Shown here: piece by piece, positions 32,609 to 41,429 of the stretch
How positions within the stretch are numbered: the first letter of the stretch is position 1
Layout of the letters: every line of letters starts with the position of its first letter
From: Afipia sp. Root123D2
GTDB lineage: Bacteria; Pseudomonadota; Alphaproteobacteria; Rhizobiales; Xanthobacteraceae
Length of the DNA stretch: 64,000 nt
Direction: 5' to 3'
NCBI RefSeq assembly: GCF_001425835.1
Contig: NZ_LMDP01000002.1
Span: 1 to 64,000 of the forward strand
Notes under the pieces: generated by a model
Databases searched by the model: none
Told to the model about the DNA's origin: nothing
What the model saw: the letters and a program-made list of their open reading frames with translations, nothing else
Program-made: the position numbers and the translations under genes

Positions 32609-33466
32609 TCAGAAACCGTAGAGCTTCGCCGGATTGTCCACGAGAATCTTGCGACGAACTGCCTCGTCCGGCACGCATTTGAACAGCAGGCGGATCAGAT
32701 CGGCTTCCTTCGGGAACGATTCCGGGGTGTGGCCGACATGCGGCCAGTCTGAACCCCAGACCAGACGATCCGGATTTGCTTTGACCAATGCCTGCATGAA
32801 AGCCTCGGTGTCGGCATAAGGCCTGCCTTGCCGGGTGTTGCGGTCGGCGCCCGAAATCTTGCACCAGTAACGGCCGGTCTTCAGCCGATCGCAGAACTTC
32901 CGGAAACCGGGATAGTCGACACCCTTGTCGGTCATGGTCCGGCCCATATGGTCGATCACGAAATTCAGCGGCAGCTTTTCAAGTTCAGGCGCCATAGCAT
33001 CGAGATCGCCGGTTTCGATCCAGAGCTGAGCGTGCCAGCCGCGCTCGGCCAGCCGCGGCGCAAGCGCCATAAGATCATCGAGATTCATGCCACCGGACGA
33101 CACCGGCTTGCCGTCCTGGCGCAGCAGATTGATCCGGCAGCCCTTGAAACCCGCGTCCGTCATCTCGTCGAGGCGACGGTCGGTAACGTCACGCTTCAGG
33201 ATGGCGACAGCGCGTAAGCGCTCGGGATAGCGGCGCAAGGCGTCGAGCGTGACTTCATTGTCATCACCGGCTGCGAGCGCGTGAACAATGACGCCGCGCG
33301 CAATCCCAATCGAATCCCACATGGCGAACAGCGACTCGACGGGATTTTCCTGCGTCGGTGAGAATCGTCCCTCGCCTTGCACGGGAAAGCGATCATACGG
33401 TCCGTAGATGTGAACGTGACAGTCACTGCTGCCCTCGGGGAAATTGAACTCTGTTGCAGCCGCCAT
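32609..33466 (-). CDS. Amidohydrolase family protein, 2-pyrone-4,6-dicarboxylate hydrolase-like
   Basis: 285 residues of amidohydrolase-2 barrel. Metal and substrate residues: His17 and His19 in SDCHVHIYGP, His173 in IDHMGR, Asp240 and His243 in WGSDWPH. Length and motifs match 2-pyrone-4,6-dicarboxylate lactonase (LigI), which opens a ring-derived lactone in protocatechuate 4,5-cleavage; related sugar lactonases are possible. Starts 13 bases after the LivF stop, so it is the last gene of the transporter 3 operon. The ATG at 33466 is preferred to a longer frame from 33577, which would run into LivF. Confidence 0.86.
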   Translation of the reverse strand: MAAATEFNFPEGSSDCHVHIYGPYDRFPVQGEGRFSPTQENPVESLFAMWDSIGIARGVIVHALAAGDDNEVTLDALRRYPERLRAVAILKRDVTDRRLDEMTDAGFKGCRINLLRQDGKPVSSGGMNLDDLMALAPRLAERGWHAQLWIETGDLDAMAPELEKLPLNFVIDHMGRTMTDKGVDYPGFRKFCDRLKTGRYWCKISGADRNTRQGRPYADTEAFMQALVKANPDRLVWGSDWPHVGHTPESFPKEADLIRLLFKCVPDEAVRRKILVDNPAKLYGF

Positions 33467-33479
33467 CACACGCACCTTT

Positions 33480-34184
33480 TTAAACGCCGAGATATGCTTC
33501 CTGAATATCGGGGGCGTTGGCGATCTCGGCCGCCGATCCGGCCCGCACGATCCGTCCCACGCGCAAGACGTAAGCACGGTCCGCGATCTTCAGCGCCGCG
33601 CGCATGTTCTGCTCGACCAGCAGCGTGGCGATGCCTCTCGTCCTGAGTTCGGCAATCGAGCTGAGGACGAATTTGGTCAACACCGGCGACAATCCCAGCG
33701 ACGGCTCGTCAAACAGGATCAACCGAGGCCGCGCCATCAGGCCGCGCCCGATCGCCAGCATCTGTTGCTCACCACCGCTCAGCCCGCCGGCGAGTTGCGA
33801 AATACGCTCCTTCAGACGCGGAAACATCGTCATGATATCCGCGACATCGAACTTCGGGCCGCCGCCATTGGACTCAACGATGCGGAGATTTGTCTCGACG
33901 GTCATGTCCGGGAAGATCTCGCGGCCTTCCGGCACGTGGCTGATGCCGAGTCTGCTCGTCTGCCACGGCTTCTTCCCGTCGACGCGCTTGCCGTCGAACG
34001 AAATCTCGCCACCCGTGATCGGGAGCACGCCCGAAATTGCGTTCAGCAGCGTTGTCTTCCCTGCACCGTTGGCACCGAGGATGGCGACGATCTCACCCGG
34101 CTGGATCGAAATCGACACTTCGCGAAGCGCAGTCACCTTGCCGTAGGCAGCCGAAATCGCATCGACCCGCAACAACTCAGTCAT
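33480..34184 (-). CDS. HAAT transporter 3: LivF-type ATP-binding protein
   Basis: 234 residues. Walker A GANGAGKTT near residues 36-44, signature LSGGEQQMLAIGRGL near 135, Walker B LILFDEPSLGLSP near 155. The ATG at 34184 overlaps the LivG stop by eight bases; the longer frame to 34268 is not favoured. Confidence 0.94.
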   Translation of the reverse strand: MTELLRVDAISAAYGKVTALREVSISIQPGEIVAILGANGAGKTTLLNAISGVLPITGGEISFDGKRVDGKKPWQTSRLGISHVPEGREIFPDMTVETNLRIVESNGGGPKFDVADIMTMFPRLKERISQLAGGLSGGEQQMLAIGRGLMARPRLILFDEPSLGLSPVLTKFVLSSIAELRTRGIATLLVEQNMRAALKIADRAYVLRVGRIVRAGSAAEIANAPDIQEAYLGV

Positions 34185-34968
34185 CTTCGGCTCCAAGGTA
34201 GGCCGAGATGACCTCGGGATGTTTAAACACCTGGTCCGGCGCATCGACAGTGACAGGGCGGCCATCAACCACCACCAGAGCCCGCTGGCACAGCGCCTTG
34301 ATCACCGTCATGTCATGTTCGACGATGACGACAGTGCGGCCTGGCGCGATGGTCTCAATGAGCGCGACGAAATCGGCGGTCTCGCGCCCGTTCATGCCTG
34401 CGGCTGGCTCGTCGAGAAACAGGATTTTCGGATCGGACATCAGCGCCACCGCCACCGCGAGCCGCCGCTGCACGCCATAGGCGAGCACGCTGGCCAGCCG
34501 GTCACGCTCGTTCGACAGGCCTGACAGCGACAGCACCTGCTCGGCCTTGGCCTTGAACGCATCGCGCTCAGCGCGGTAAGTCGCACTGCCGAACATCCGT
34601 CCCATCACGGAGTGGCGAAAGCCGATATGACGGCCGTAAAGCAGATTGTCGTACACGGTCGCTTCGCCGAATACCGCAGTGCGCTGGAATGTGCGGCCGA
34701 CACCATTGCGCGCGACGAGATGCGGACTCATCTGGCCGACATCCTGGCCAAGGACCTCGATCTGACCGCTGGTCGGCTTGGTAATGCCGCACAGGATATC
34801 GAACAGCGTCGATTTTCCGGCCCCATTCGGACCGATGATTCCGAACACTTCGCCTTCTTCGACAGTCAGGTCCACGCCATCGAGCGCGACGACGCCACCG
34901 TAACGCTTGCGGATGTCGGTTGCACGAACCGCGACAGGCGGACGTCCTTGAGATGAATCAGGTCGCAT
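34177..34968 (-). CDS. HAAT transporter 3: LivG-type ATP-binding protein
   Basis: 263 residues. Walker A GPNGAGKST near residues 47-55, a near-canonical signature LAYGVQRRLAVAVAL, Walker B ILFLDEPAAGMNGRE. It differs in this from LivG of transporters 1 and 2. The ATG at 34968 overlaps LivM by 11 bases; a GTG at 34977 is also in frame. Confidence 0.93.
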   Translation of the reverse strand: MRPDSSQGRPPVAVRATDIRKRYGGVVALDGVDLTVEEGEVFGIIGPNGAGKSTLFDILCGITKPTSGQIEVLGQDVGQMSPHLVARNGVGRTFQRTAVFGEATVYDNLLYGRHIGFRHSVMGRMFGSATYRAERDAFKAKAEQVLSLSGLSNERDRLASVLAYGVQRRLAVAVALMSDPKILFLDEPAAGMNGRETADFVALIETIAPGRTVVIVEHDMTVIKALCQRALVVVDGRPVTVDAPDQVFKHPEVISAYLGAEDD

Positions 34969-35983
34969 CGGTTGCACCGCGGCCTCCTCTCATACGATCG
35001 AACAGCCGTGTTGCAATCTGGTGCAGCCCTCCGGGGGCAAACACCATGATAACGATGATCGCCGCGGAAAAAATCAGGATGCGAACGTTCGGATCGAGGC
35101 TGAGATAATAAGGAATAATACTGAAGATCACGGCACCGATGATCGGGCCGACCAGCAGGCCGGTACCACCGATCAGAACCATCAATAGCGCATCAACTGT
35201 ATTAGCGACCGAAAAAACTTCCGGCGTCACGATCTGGGTATAGGGCACACAGAGCGCGCCACCGAGCGCGGCGATCGGAGCGCTGAGGATAAAAGCCTTC
35301 AGGCGTTCGCGGAACACATTGACGCCGACGGATTGCGCCAGATGCTGGTTTTGCCGGATGCTTTCGATGGCACTGCCGAACTTGGAGGTTCGCACTGCCG
35401 ACAACACGAGTACGACCAACAGTAGAATTGCAGCGGTCGCGAAGAAATAATTTCGCGGCTCGGCGAGCAAAAACGGGCCGATCTTGATCGGCGGGAAGCC
35501 GAACATGCCAAGCGGCCCGCCGGTGATATCCGAGAGATTCAAGGCTGCGACCATCGCGACGCCGGACATTCCCCACGACACGATAGCAAAATAAGCACCG
35601 GTCAGACGTAATGTCAGCCAACCGATCATCGCGGCGGCGACGATCGACACCAGCATCGCCAACACGACTGCCGCCTCGAACGGCAGGCCGAGCTTGATCG
35701 TTCCGATGCCTGCGCCATAGGCGCCGATACCGAAGAAAATACACTGCCCGAGCGGCACCTCTCCTAATCCGCCCAGCATGATGTTGATGCTGAGGGCAAA
35801 CAGGGCGAAAGCGCAGGTATAACCCGCCAGCGTGACGATAAAGGCGTTTTCGACCAGCGATCCGAACAGAACTGCCGCCACCACGGCCGCAGCGATCATC
35901 CAAAGCGGCGACCGTGAACGTTCTGTCTTCGGAGGCAGAGACGCTGGTGCCGGCGAGGCCACAACAGAGGATATTTGCGACAT
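34958..35983 (-). CDS. HAAT transporter 3: LivM-type permease
   Basis: 341 residues, inner membrane, with a 30-residue Ser/Pro-rich cytoplasmic N-terminus before the first helix. Motif GGLGEVPLGQCIFFGIGAYG near residues 70-89, TGAYFAIVSWGMSGVAMV near 126. Ends in a Gly/Arg-rich tail (DRMRGGRGATDAT). ATG at 35983 chosen; TTG at 35992 overlapping the LivH stop is possible. Confidence 0.92.
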   Translation of the reverse strand: MSQISSVVASPAPASLPPKTERSRSPLWMIAAAVVAAVLFGSLVENAFIVTLAGYTCAFALFALSINIMLGGLGEVPLGQCIFFGIGAYGAGIGTIKLGLPFEAAVVLAMLVSIVAAAMIGWLTLRLTGAYFAIVSWGMSGVAMVAALNLSDITGGPLGMFGFPPIKIGPFLLAEPRNYFFATAAILLLVVLVLSAVRTSKFGSAIESIRQNQHLAQSVGVNVFRERLKAFILSAPIAALGGALCVPYTQIVTPEVFSVANTVDALLMVLIGGTGLLVGPIIGAVIFSIIPYYLSLDPNVRILIFSAAIIVIMVFAPGGLHQIATRLFDRMRGGRGATDAT

Positions 35984-35988
35984 GACGA

Positions 35989-36864
35989 TCAATGCCTATG
36001 GAGCTGCGGACGCCCCATGAGACCCTGAGGCCACAGAAGCAGAACGGCGATCACCAGAATCCAGCCAAGAGCCGGTGTCCATGAGACCGAGACGTAGGTT
36101 TCAAACATCGCGTTACCGACGCCGATGAGCAACGCTCCGAGCAACGCGCCGGAGATGCTGCCCATGCCGCCGAGAATGACGACCGTGAAACCGGTAATCA
36201 GCGTCGTGTGGCCCATCGTCGGATAAGCGGTGACGATCGGAGCCATCAACGCGCCGGCGAAACCCGCCGCGGCGACGCCGACGATAAAGGACAGGCTGCG
36301 GATCATTGGAACGTTGATGCCGGAATAGAGCGCGCCACGCGGGTTCTGCGCCACTGCCAGAAGCTGTTGCCCCTTGATCGTGTAACGCAGCCACGCTCCA
36401 AATCCCGCCAAGACCAGGGCGGAAGCGATCACGATGAAAATGCGCTGGCCCGCGATCAGAATGCCAAGCCCGGACCATGTGCTGTGCGCGAACGGCGAAC
36501 TGATCGGATGCGGGTCAGGACCGAAGATCAGGATCAGCGCCGCAATCAGCGCCTGGCCGGTTGCAAACGTGACGATGATCGAACCGTGATGACTATCACC
36601 ATACACGGCATGCCGGATGATGACGTACTCCGTGATGAAGGCGACGAGCGCGACAATCAGAACTGCAAGCGGCAGCGTGGCCAGATAAGGCACACCCCAC
36701 ATATTCAGGAGAAGAACTCCATACGCACCGATCGCAAAAAAAGCGCCGTGCGCGAAGTTGGCGATGTGCAGGATCCCGAAGACAAGCGTCAACCCCACCG
36801 CAATAACGGCATAGCTTGCCCCGAGAACCAGCCCGTTCACCAGCGTCTGCAGAAAAAGATCCAT
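35989..36864 (-). CDS. HAAT transporter 3: LivH-type permease
   Basis: 291 residues, inner membrane. Typical start VNGLVLGASYAVIAVGLTLVFG then HIANFAHGAFFAIGAYG, GGMGSISGALLGALLIGVGNA near 235, and LWPQGLMGRPQLHRH at the end. Follows the binding-protein gene by 18 bases. Confidence 0.94.
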   Translation of the reverse strand: MDLFLQTLVNGLVLGASYAVIAVGLTLVFGILHIANFAHGAFFAIGAYGVLLLNMWGVPYLATLPLAVLIVALVAFITEYVIIRHAVYGDSHHGSIIVTFATGQALIAALILIFGPDPHPISSPFAHSTWSGLGILIAGQRIFIVIASALVLAGFGAWLRYTIKGQQLLAVAQNPRGALYSGINVPMIRSLSFIVGVAAAGFAGALMAPIVTAYPTMGHTTLITGFTVVILGGMGSISGALLGALLIGVGNAMFETYVSVSWTPALGWILVIAVLLLWPQGLMGRPQLHRH

Positions 36865-36882
36865 CGTACTCGCCGCCTTGCG

Positions 36883-38022
36883 TTACTGCGTTTTGACGGC
36901 TTCCAGCTGGGTCAACTTGCCGCCCTTGACCTGCTGGATGAAGAAGTACGGCGCACTGGCGCGGCCCTTTGCGTCGAATTTCAGTTCGCCGCGGGGCGAC
37001 GGCCAGACGTTGTCGCGAATGGTTTTCGAGATCTTGGCATAATCGGTCGCGGTGCCAGCCTTATCCATCGCTGCTGCAATTAGATGCACCGACTCGTAGA
37101 TCACGAGATTTCCCTTGCCGGGATCGACGTTATACTTCTTGACGTAAGCGTCGATGAACGCCTTGGTTTTTTCCGTCGGCGCCGGGACCATGAAAATCTC
37201 GCCAGTAATCACGCCGTCCATCGCGCCCTCGGCAGGGACAAGCATGCCGGGCGACACGACGCCAGGCGACATGGCTTCCTTGGGAAAGCCGCCGAGCTGC
37301 CGGATCTGCTTCCAGAGCTGAGCTGCGCGCGCCGGATAGGCATCCGACACATAAAGAAGGTCGGGGTTCAGCGACTTGATCTTGGTGATGATCGAAGTGA
37401 AATCGGTGGTGTCAGCATCGTAGGTCGAGACGTTGACAAGTTCGATGCCGGCGGCCTTCAGCGACTCTTTCAGAAGATCGAGTACGGTTTTGTTGAACTC
37501 GGTGTTCTCGCCCATGTAGGCGACGGTCTTGGGCTTCATCGTGTTGACGATGTAGCTGTTGAACGCCTTTGAGTTGCCCGAAACCGTATTGTTGACCTGA
37601 AACAGCCACGGGCTGCCCTGATCGGTGATAGCATCGGCCTGCGCGGCAGCGTTCACGTGAAGGATACGATTGCGCGTCACCGACGATTCAGCCAGCACCA
37701 CCGAACTGTTAGTTCCGCCGGTCACTGCATTGGCGCGGTCGATCGACATCAGCTTCTGGACCGCTGCGACACCGCCCTGTGGGGAACCCTTGTCGTCTTC
37801 ATAAACCAGCTCGATTTTACGGCCGTTCAGAATTCCGCCCTTTGCGTTGATCTCTTCGGCAGCAAGCTCGGCGCCGCGCTTGACATCCTGACCATAAGTC
37901 GCGGCTGCGCCCGACAGTGGCGCAGCGATCCCGATGCGAACAGGGTCGGCCGCGAATGCGGAACTTCCAGCCAGCAACCCGGCAGCAATCGTGAGAGCAA
38001 TCGGAATCGAACGGCGCGACAT
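36883..38022 (-). CDS. HAAT transporter 3: branched-chain-type substrate-binding protein
   Basis: 379 residues, Peripla_BP_6. Signal peptide MSRRSIPIALTIAAGLLAGS..., cleavage near AFA-A (residue 24-25), then VRIGIAAPLSGAAATYGQDV. AGGAGG lies eight bases before the ATG. It follows the dienelactone-hydrolase gene by 33 bases and precedes LivH by 18, so the whole set is one transcript. Ligand unknown; the enzymes at both ends of the operon suggest a ring-cleavage product or lactone. Confidence 0.93.
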   Translation of the reverse strand: MSRRSIPIALTIAAGLLAGSSAFAADPVRIGIAAPLSGAAATYGQDVKRGAELAAEEINAKGGILNGRKIELVYEDDKGSPQGGVAAVQKLMSIDRANAVTGGTNSSVVLAESSVTRNRILHVNAAAQADAITDQGSPWLFQVNNTVSGNSKAFNSYIVNTMKPKTVAYMGENTEFNKTVLDLLKESLKAAGIELVNVSTYDADTTDFTSIITKIKSLNPDLLYVSDAYPARAAQLWKQIRQLGGFPKEAMSPGVVSPGMLVPAEGAMDGVITGEIFMVPAPTEKTKAFIDAYVKKYNVDPGKGNLVIYESVHLIAAAMDKAGTATDYAKISKTIRDNVWPSPRGELKFDAKGRASAPYFFIQQVKGGKLTQLEAVKTQ

Positions 38023-38055
38023 TGGTTGAGCCTCCTGGTGTTTGATCTGATGTCT

Positions 38056-38805
38056 TCAGGCAGCGAGCGTGCGGCGGAACATATCGAACAGACGTTCCCA
38101 ATGCCGCTCGGTACTGGCCTTGTGAAATAAACGCCGTGCCGGAAACGCGAAGCCGTGCTCGGCTTCCGGATAAATTTCAATGCGCGCGTTGATCTTCGCT
38201 TTGTCCAGAATCTGCTGCAATTCTTTCAGCGTTTCAGGTGGCGCGTAGATATCATGCTCGGCGCAGGCGAAATACATTTCGCCCTTGATCTTCGAAGCCA
38301 GGAGATGCGCGGAATCAGGCTGATCCGTAATCAATCGCGCGCCATAGACCGAGGCGGACGACGCCACGCGATCGGGAAAAGCGCCGGCAACGCGGAAAAC
38401 GTAGCGGCCGCTCATGCAGTAACCGACGATGCCGACCTTGCCTTTACGTGCGGTTGAATCGGTATCAAGGAAGTCGAACACGGCCTGAGTGTCCTGCTCG
38501 ACCATCGTATTGGACAGATGCCGGTTGAGTTTCCACATCCAGGCGAGATTTTCGGCATAGGCCGGATCGTGAAGGCGATTGGCATCGAGATCGACCGATC
38601 GCGCAAGGCGATAATACAGGTTCGGCATGATGACGTAGTAGCCGACGGTCGCGATGCGGCGGCACATATCGCAGAGCTCTTCGCGAACTCCGACGGAATC
38701 CATATAGAAGACAACGACGGGAAAAGGTCCCTCCCCATCCGGACGGAAGATGAAGGTGTTCATCAATCCGTCCTTTGTCTGGATATCGACGACGGATTCC
38801 TGCAT
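38056..38805 (-). CDS. Dienelactone hydrolase family protein
   Basis: 249 residues of alpha/beta hydrolase fold. The catalytic triad of dienelactone hydrolases is complete: Cys130 in GYCMSGRY, Asp185 in EHDIY and His217 in AEHGFAF. It would hydrolyse a dienelactone or related lactone/ester in the cytoplasm. AGGAG lies before the ATG. It is the first gene of the operon that continues with transporter 3 and the amidohydrolase. Family members are diverse, so the substrate is uncertain. Confidence 0.9.
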   Translation of the reverse strand: MQESVVDIQTKDGLMNTFIFRPDGEGPFPVVVFYMDSVGVREELCDMCRRIATVGYYVIMPNLYYRLARSVDLDANRLHDPAYAENLAWMWKLNRHLSNTMVEQDTQAVFDFLDTDSTARKGKVGIVGYCMSGRYVFRVAGAFPDRVASSASVYGARLITDQPDSAHLLASKIKGEMYFACAEHDIYAPPETLKELQQILDKAKINARIEIYPEAEHGFAFPARRLFHKASTERHWERLFDMFRRTLAA

Positions 38806-38945
38806 CGCGGTCTCCTGCCCTGTTCTTGTCTTGATGACGGCTCTTGGGCCGTTTCGATCACAGCATTATGAGGGGCAGCAGACGGTTGATCTAGAATTTT
38901 CAGATGAGTGATGACACTTCCATACTTGTGAAAATCGTCCTGGGG

Positions 38946-39701
38946 CTATTCGCCGCGATCAACGAACTTCGCGATACCGGCGCGCAGTTCCGTCAGTATC
39001 TGGTCTTGCTTTTCTTCGAGCCGATCGACTGGACCACCGACACCGATCGCAAGAATCCGGCCATGACGCCGTATCGGCAACAGCATGCCGATCACGCCTG
39101 CGCCCGCAGTGACCGTGTGGCGGGAAAATACATATCCTTGCTCGCGGACTTCGCGCACCCGCGCCATCAGGTCCGGCAGCGCGATCCGGTCGGCCGGCTC
39201 TTCTTCGATATTGATACGCCGCAGTAGTCGATCGATCATTTCGTCGGTGCGCGCACTCAACAGAAGCCAGCCGAGACCGGAGCGCGCAAGCGGACGAACG
39301 GTTCCCGGCTTCAGATGAAAGCGGATGGCATATTGTGATGGGACAATATGGATGTACTGGGCGAACAGATCGCTCTGCGTGCCGACGCTGATCGTTTCCT
39401 TGGTGATTTCGCTCATGTGCTTCATGAGCGCGAGAATCCGGCCCTCACCGAATAACGCGCCCTGCACCCAGTTTCCGAGTGTGGCGATCCGCATCGTCGG
39501 CATGTAGGTCCGCGAGTAACTGTCGTAGTCGAGATACCCCATCACGACCATACTCTTCAGAAGAGCCGACGCACTCGATACCGGATAGCCGAAGTGGATC
39601 GACATATCCTTCAAGCTGATTGGCTGCTGAACCTCGTCGAAATACTCGAGCACTTCGAAGATGCGCCGCGCTGTTTTGATGACGCTGTCTTGCGCCGACA
39701 C
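38946..39701 (-). CDS. IclR family transcriptional regulator
   Basis: 251 residues from a GTG start that follows AAAGGGGTGGTGAA; the outer frame start at 39740 is also GTG and lacks a site. The winged helix covers about residues 5-70 (VIKTARRIFEVLEYF; SIHFGYPVSSASALLKSM), the effector domain the rest. Paralogue of the IclR at 5735-6595. It lies 140 bases upstream of the dienelactone hydrolase/transporter 3 operon on the same strand and is divergent from a crotonase gene; the intergenic DNA there holds a near-match to the E. coli IclR box. Confidence 0.9.
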   Translation of the reverse strand: MSAQDSVIKTARRIFEVLEYFDEVQQPISLKDMSIHFGYPVSSASALLKSMVVMGYLDYDSYSRTYMPTMRIATLGNWVQGALFGEGRILALMKHMSEITKETISVGTQSDLFAQYIHIVPSQYAIRFHLKPGTVRPLARSGLGWLLLSARTDEMIDRLLRRINIEEEPADRIALPDLMARVREVREQGYVFSRHTVTAGAGVIGMLLPIRRHGRILAIGVGGPVDRLEEKQDQILTELRAGIAKFVDRGE

Positions 39702-39743
39702 TTCACCACCCCTTTCATGGATGTGAAAGCAACTTCTCACTAC

Positions 39744-39758
39744 TGGAATTTATTTCAG
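39744..39758. promoter_or_regulatory. Candidate IclR-family operator
   Basis: TGGAATTTATTTCAG, a nearly symmetric element close to the E. coli IclR consensus TGGAAATNATTTCCA (three mismatches over 14 fixed positions). It lies in the 100 bases between the divergent IclR and crotonase genes. Confidence 0.45.
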
Positions 39759-39801
39759 CAAAAGCCAGTGTTTGCTAGGTCGATCATCAATGGAGTACCG
39801 C

Positions 39802-40599
39802 ATGGCTGAGCTGCAAGAAATCCTGATCGAGACATCCAACCGCGTTGCCACAATTACCCTCAACCGGCCGGACCGGATGAACGCCTGGACACCGTCCATG
39901 GAAGCCTTGTTCCGTCAGACGATCGAGAGCGCCGCAAAAGACGACAATATTCGCGCCATTGTTGTCACCGGCGCAGGGCGCGGCTTCTGCGTCGGCGCGG
40001 AGATGGGAAACCTGGCAGCTGGTTCCAGCGGCAAGGTCACATCGTCCACACGCGAACCGGCGACCGGCAATCTCGACCAGCGCTACAGCTACCTGCTCGC
40101 TGTGCCCAAACCGATCGTGGCAGCAATCAACGGCGCGGTTGCCGGTGTCGGCTTGTGCATTTCGCTGTATTGCGACCTGCGCTACATGGCGGCGGGCAGC
40201 AAACTCTCGACCGCTTTTGCCCGGCGTGGCCTTATTGCCGAACATGGCAGCGCCTGGATGCTGCCGCGCCTGATCGGACCGATGAATGCCGCCGACCTGC
40301 TGCTCTCGGCCCGAACAGTGCCGGCTGAGGAGGCGGATCGCATGGGTCTTGTCCGCGTTCTTCCGGCGGACGGATTCCTTGCCGCTGTCCAGGCCATCGC
40401 ATCCGATCTTGCCAACCTGTCGTCGCCCCGTGCCATGGGCGTCATCAAGCAGCAACTGACACTGGCGCCGTTTCAGAATCTCGCCGAGGCAACGCGGCTG
40501 TCCGAGGACGAAATCGCCAAATGCCGCGGCACTGAAGACTACAAGGAAGGCGTCGCCCACTACGTGGAAAAGCGAAAACCCAACTTCACCGGCCGCTGA
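39802..40599 (+). CDS. Crotonase (enoyl-CoA hydratase/isomerase) family protein
   Basis: 265 residues. The oxyanion-hole pattern is present (GAGRGFCVGAEM near residues 57-68; NGAVAGVGL near 110-118). The two catalytic Glu of enoyl-CoA hydratase are not: the first position is Cys119 and the second Ala. A single acid, Glu147 in RGLIAEHGSAW, occupies the position used by isomerase-type members such as PaaG. An isomerase is therefore more likely than a hydratase. The ATG at 39802 has GGAG; 39772 and 39790 are upstream alternatives. Divergent from IclR, convergent with the next crotonase. Confidence 0.88.
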   Translation: MAELQEILIETSNRVATITLNRPDRMNAWTPSMEALFRQTIESAAKDDNIRAIVVTGAGRGFCVGAEMGNLAAGSSGKVTSSTREPATGNLDQRYSYLLAVPKPIVAAINGAVAGVGLCISLYCDLRYMAAGSKLSTAFARRGLIAEHGSAWMLPRLIGPMNAADLLLSARTVPAEEADRMGLVRVLPADGFLAAVQAIASDLANLSSPRAMGVIKQQLTLAPFQNLAEATRLSEDEIAKCRGTEDYKEGVAHYVEKRKPNFTGR

Positions 40600-40612
40600 C
40601 ACGAGCGGCCGG
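40589..40612. terminator. Bidirectional terminator between convergent crotonase genes
   Basis: Perfect 9-bp stem CCGGCCGCT / AGCGGCCGG with loop GACACG; the left arm covers the stop codon of the rightward gene. No long T-run. Confidence 0.5.
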
Positions 40613-40626
40613 CGCGGGCCAGGCTC

Positions 40627-41406
40627 TCAACGCCCAGCGAAATTCGGCACCCGCCGCTCTGCAGTTGCCTTCACGCCTTCCTTGAAGTCGGCGGTTTCGC
40701 GCAGCCAGCTTTGCTCATCGAGTTCATGGTCGGTTGCGGCCTTGACCCGATCCGCCAGCCCGGCCCGCATGGTCGCCCGCGTTGACACCAGTGCCAGCGG
40801 CGCATTCTCCGCTATCTCGGAAGCCAGCTTGAGAGCAGCCGCTCTCACCTGATCCTGCGAAACGAGAACGCTGGCAAGACCCATCTTGAAGGCATCTTCT
40901 CCGGTTACGCGACGGCTGGTGTAGAACATCAGTGCCGCGTTGGTCTGGCCAACAACCTCCGGCAATGTCACCGTCAGGCCGAACCCCGGATGAAAGCCAA
41001 GCCGCGTGAAGTTCGCGGCAAAACGCGCTTCCGGGCATGTGACGCGAAAATCCGCCGACATGGCAAGGCCGAAGCCACCGCCGATCGCGGCGCCATGGAC
41101 AGCGGCGACGATCGGCTTCTTGTTCCGGAAAATCCGGACTGCTTCGACGTAGAGTTCGCCGGAATTCCTGCGCTTTGAATCCTTTGTTGCTTCCTGTGCG
41201 GACGTATTGAAATTTGCTCCCGCGCAGAATGCCTTGCCATCCGCGCAAAGAACGACGGCGCGGCAATTGTCGTCGGCGTCGATACGATCCAGCTCATCCG
41301 CAATGCGGCGGATAAGATCGAGATCGAAAAAATTCAGCGGCGGCCGCCGGATTTCGATGGTGGCGACGTGGCCCGCGGTCGAGACGTGAAGATCGGTACT
41401 GGTCAT
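40627..41406 (-). CDS. Crotonase (enoyl-CoA hydratase/isomerase) family protein
   Basis: 259 residues. CoA-binding and oxyanion motifs are clear (CADGKAFCAGANF near 54-66; HGAAIGGGFGLAM near 104-116). Both hydratase Glu are replaced, by Gly113 and Phe133 (FAANFTRLGFHPGFG), and no acid is seen at the isomerase position. Either the catalysis differs or the protein does another crotonase reaction. It ends the operon CaiB-dehydrogenase-dehydrogenase-crotonase. Weak ribosome binding site. Confidence 0.88.
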   Translation of the reverse strand: MTSTDLHVSTAGHVATIEIRRPPLNFFDLDLIRRIADELDRIDADDNCRAVVLCADGKAFCAGANFNTSAQEATKDSKRRNSGELYVEAVRIFRNKKPIVAAVHGAAIGGGFGLAMSADFRVTCPEARFAANFTRLGFHPGFGLTVTLPEVVGQTNAALMFYTSRRVTGEDAFKMGLASVLVSQDQVRAAALKLASEIAENAPLALVSTRATMRAGLADRVKAATDHELDEQSWLRETADFKEGVKATAERRVPNFAGR

Positions 41407-41429
41407 TTTTATGTTCCGGTAAGAGAGTA

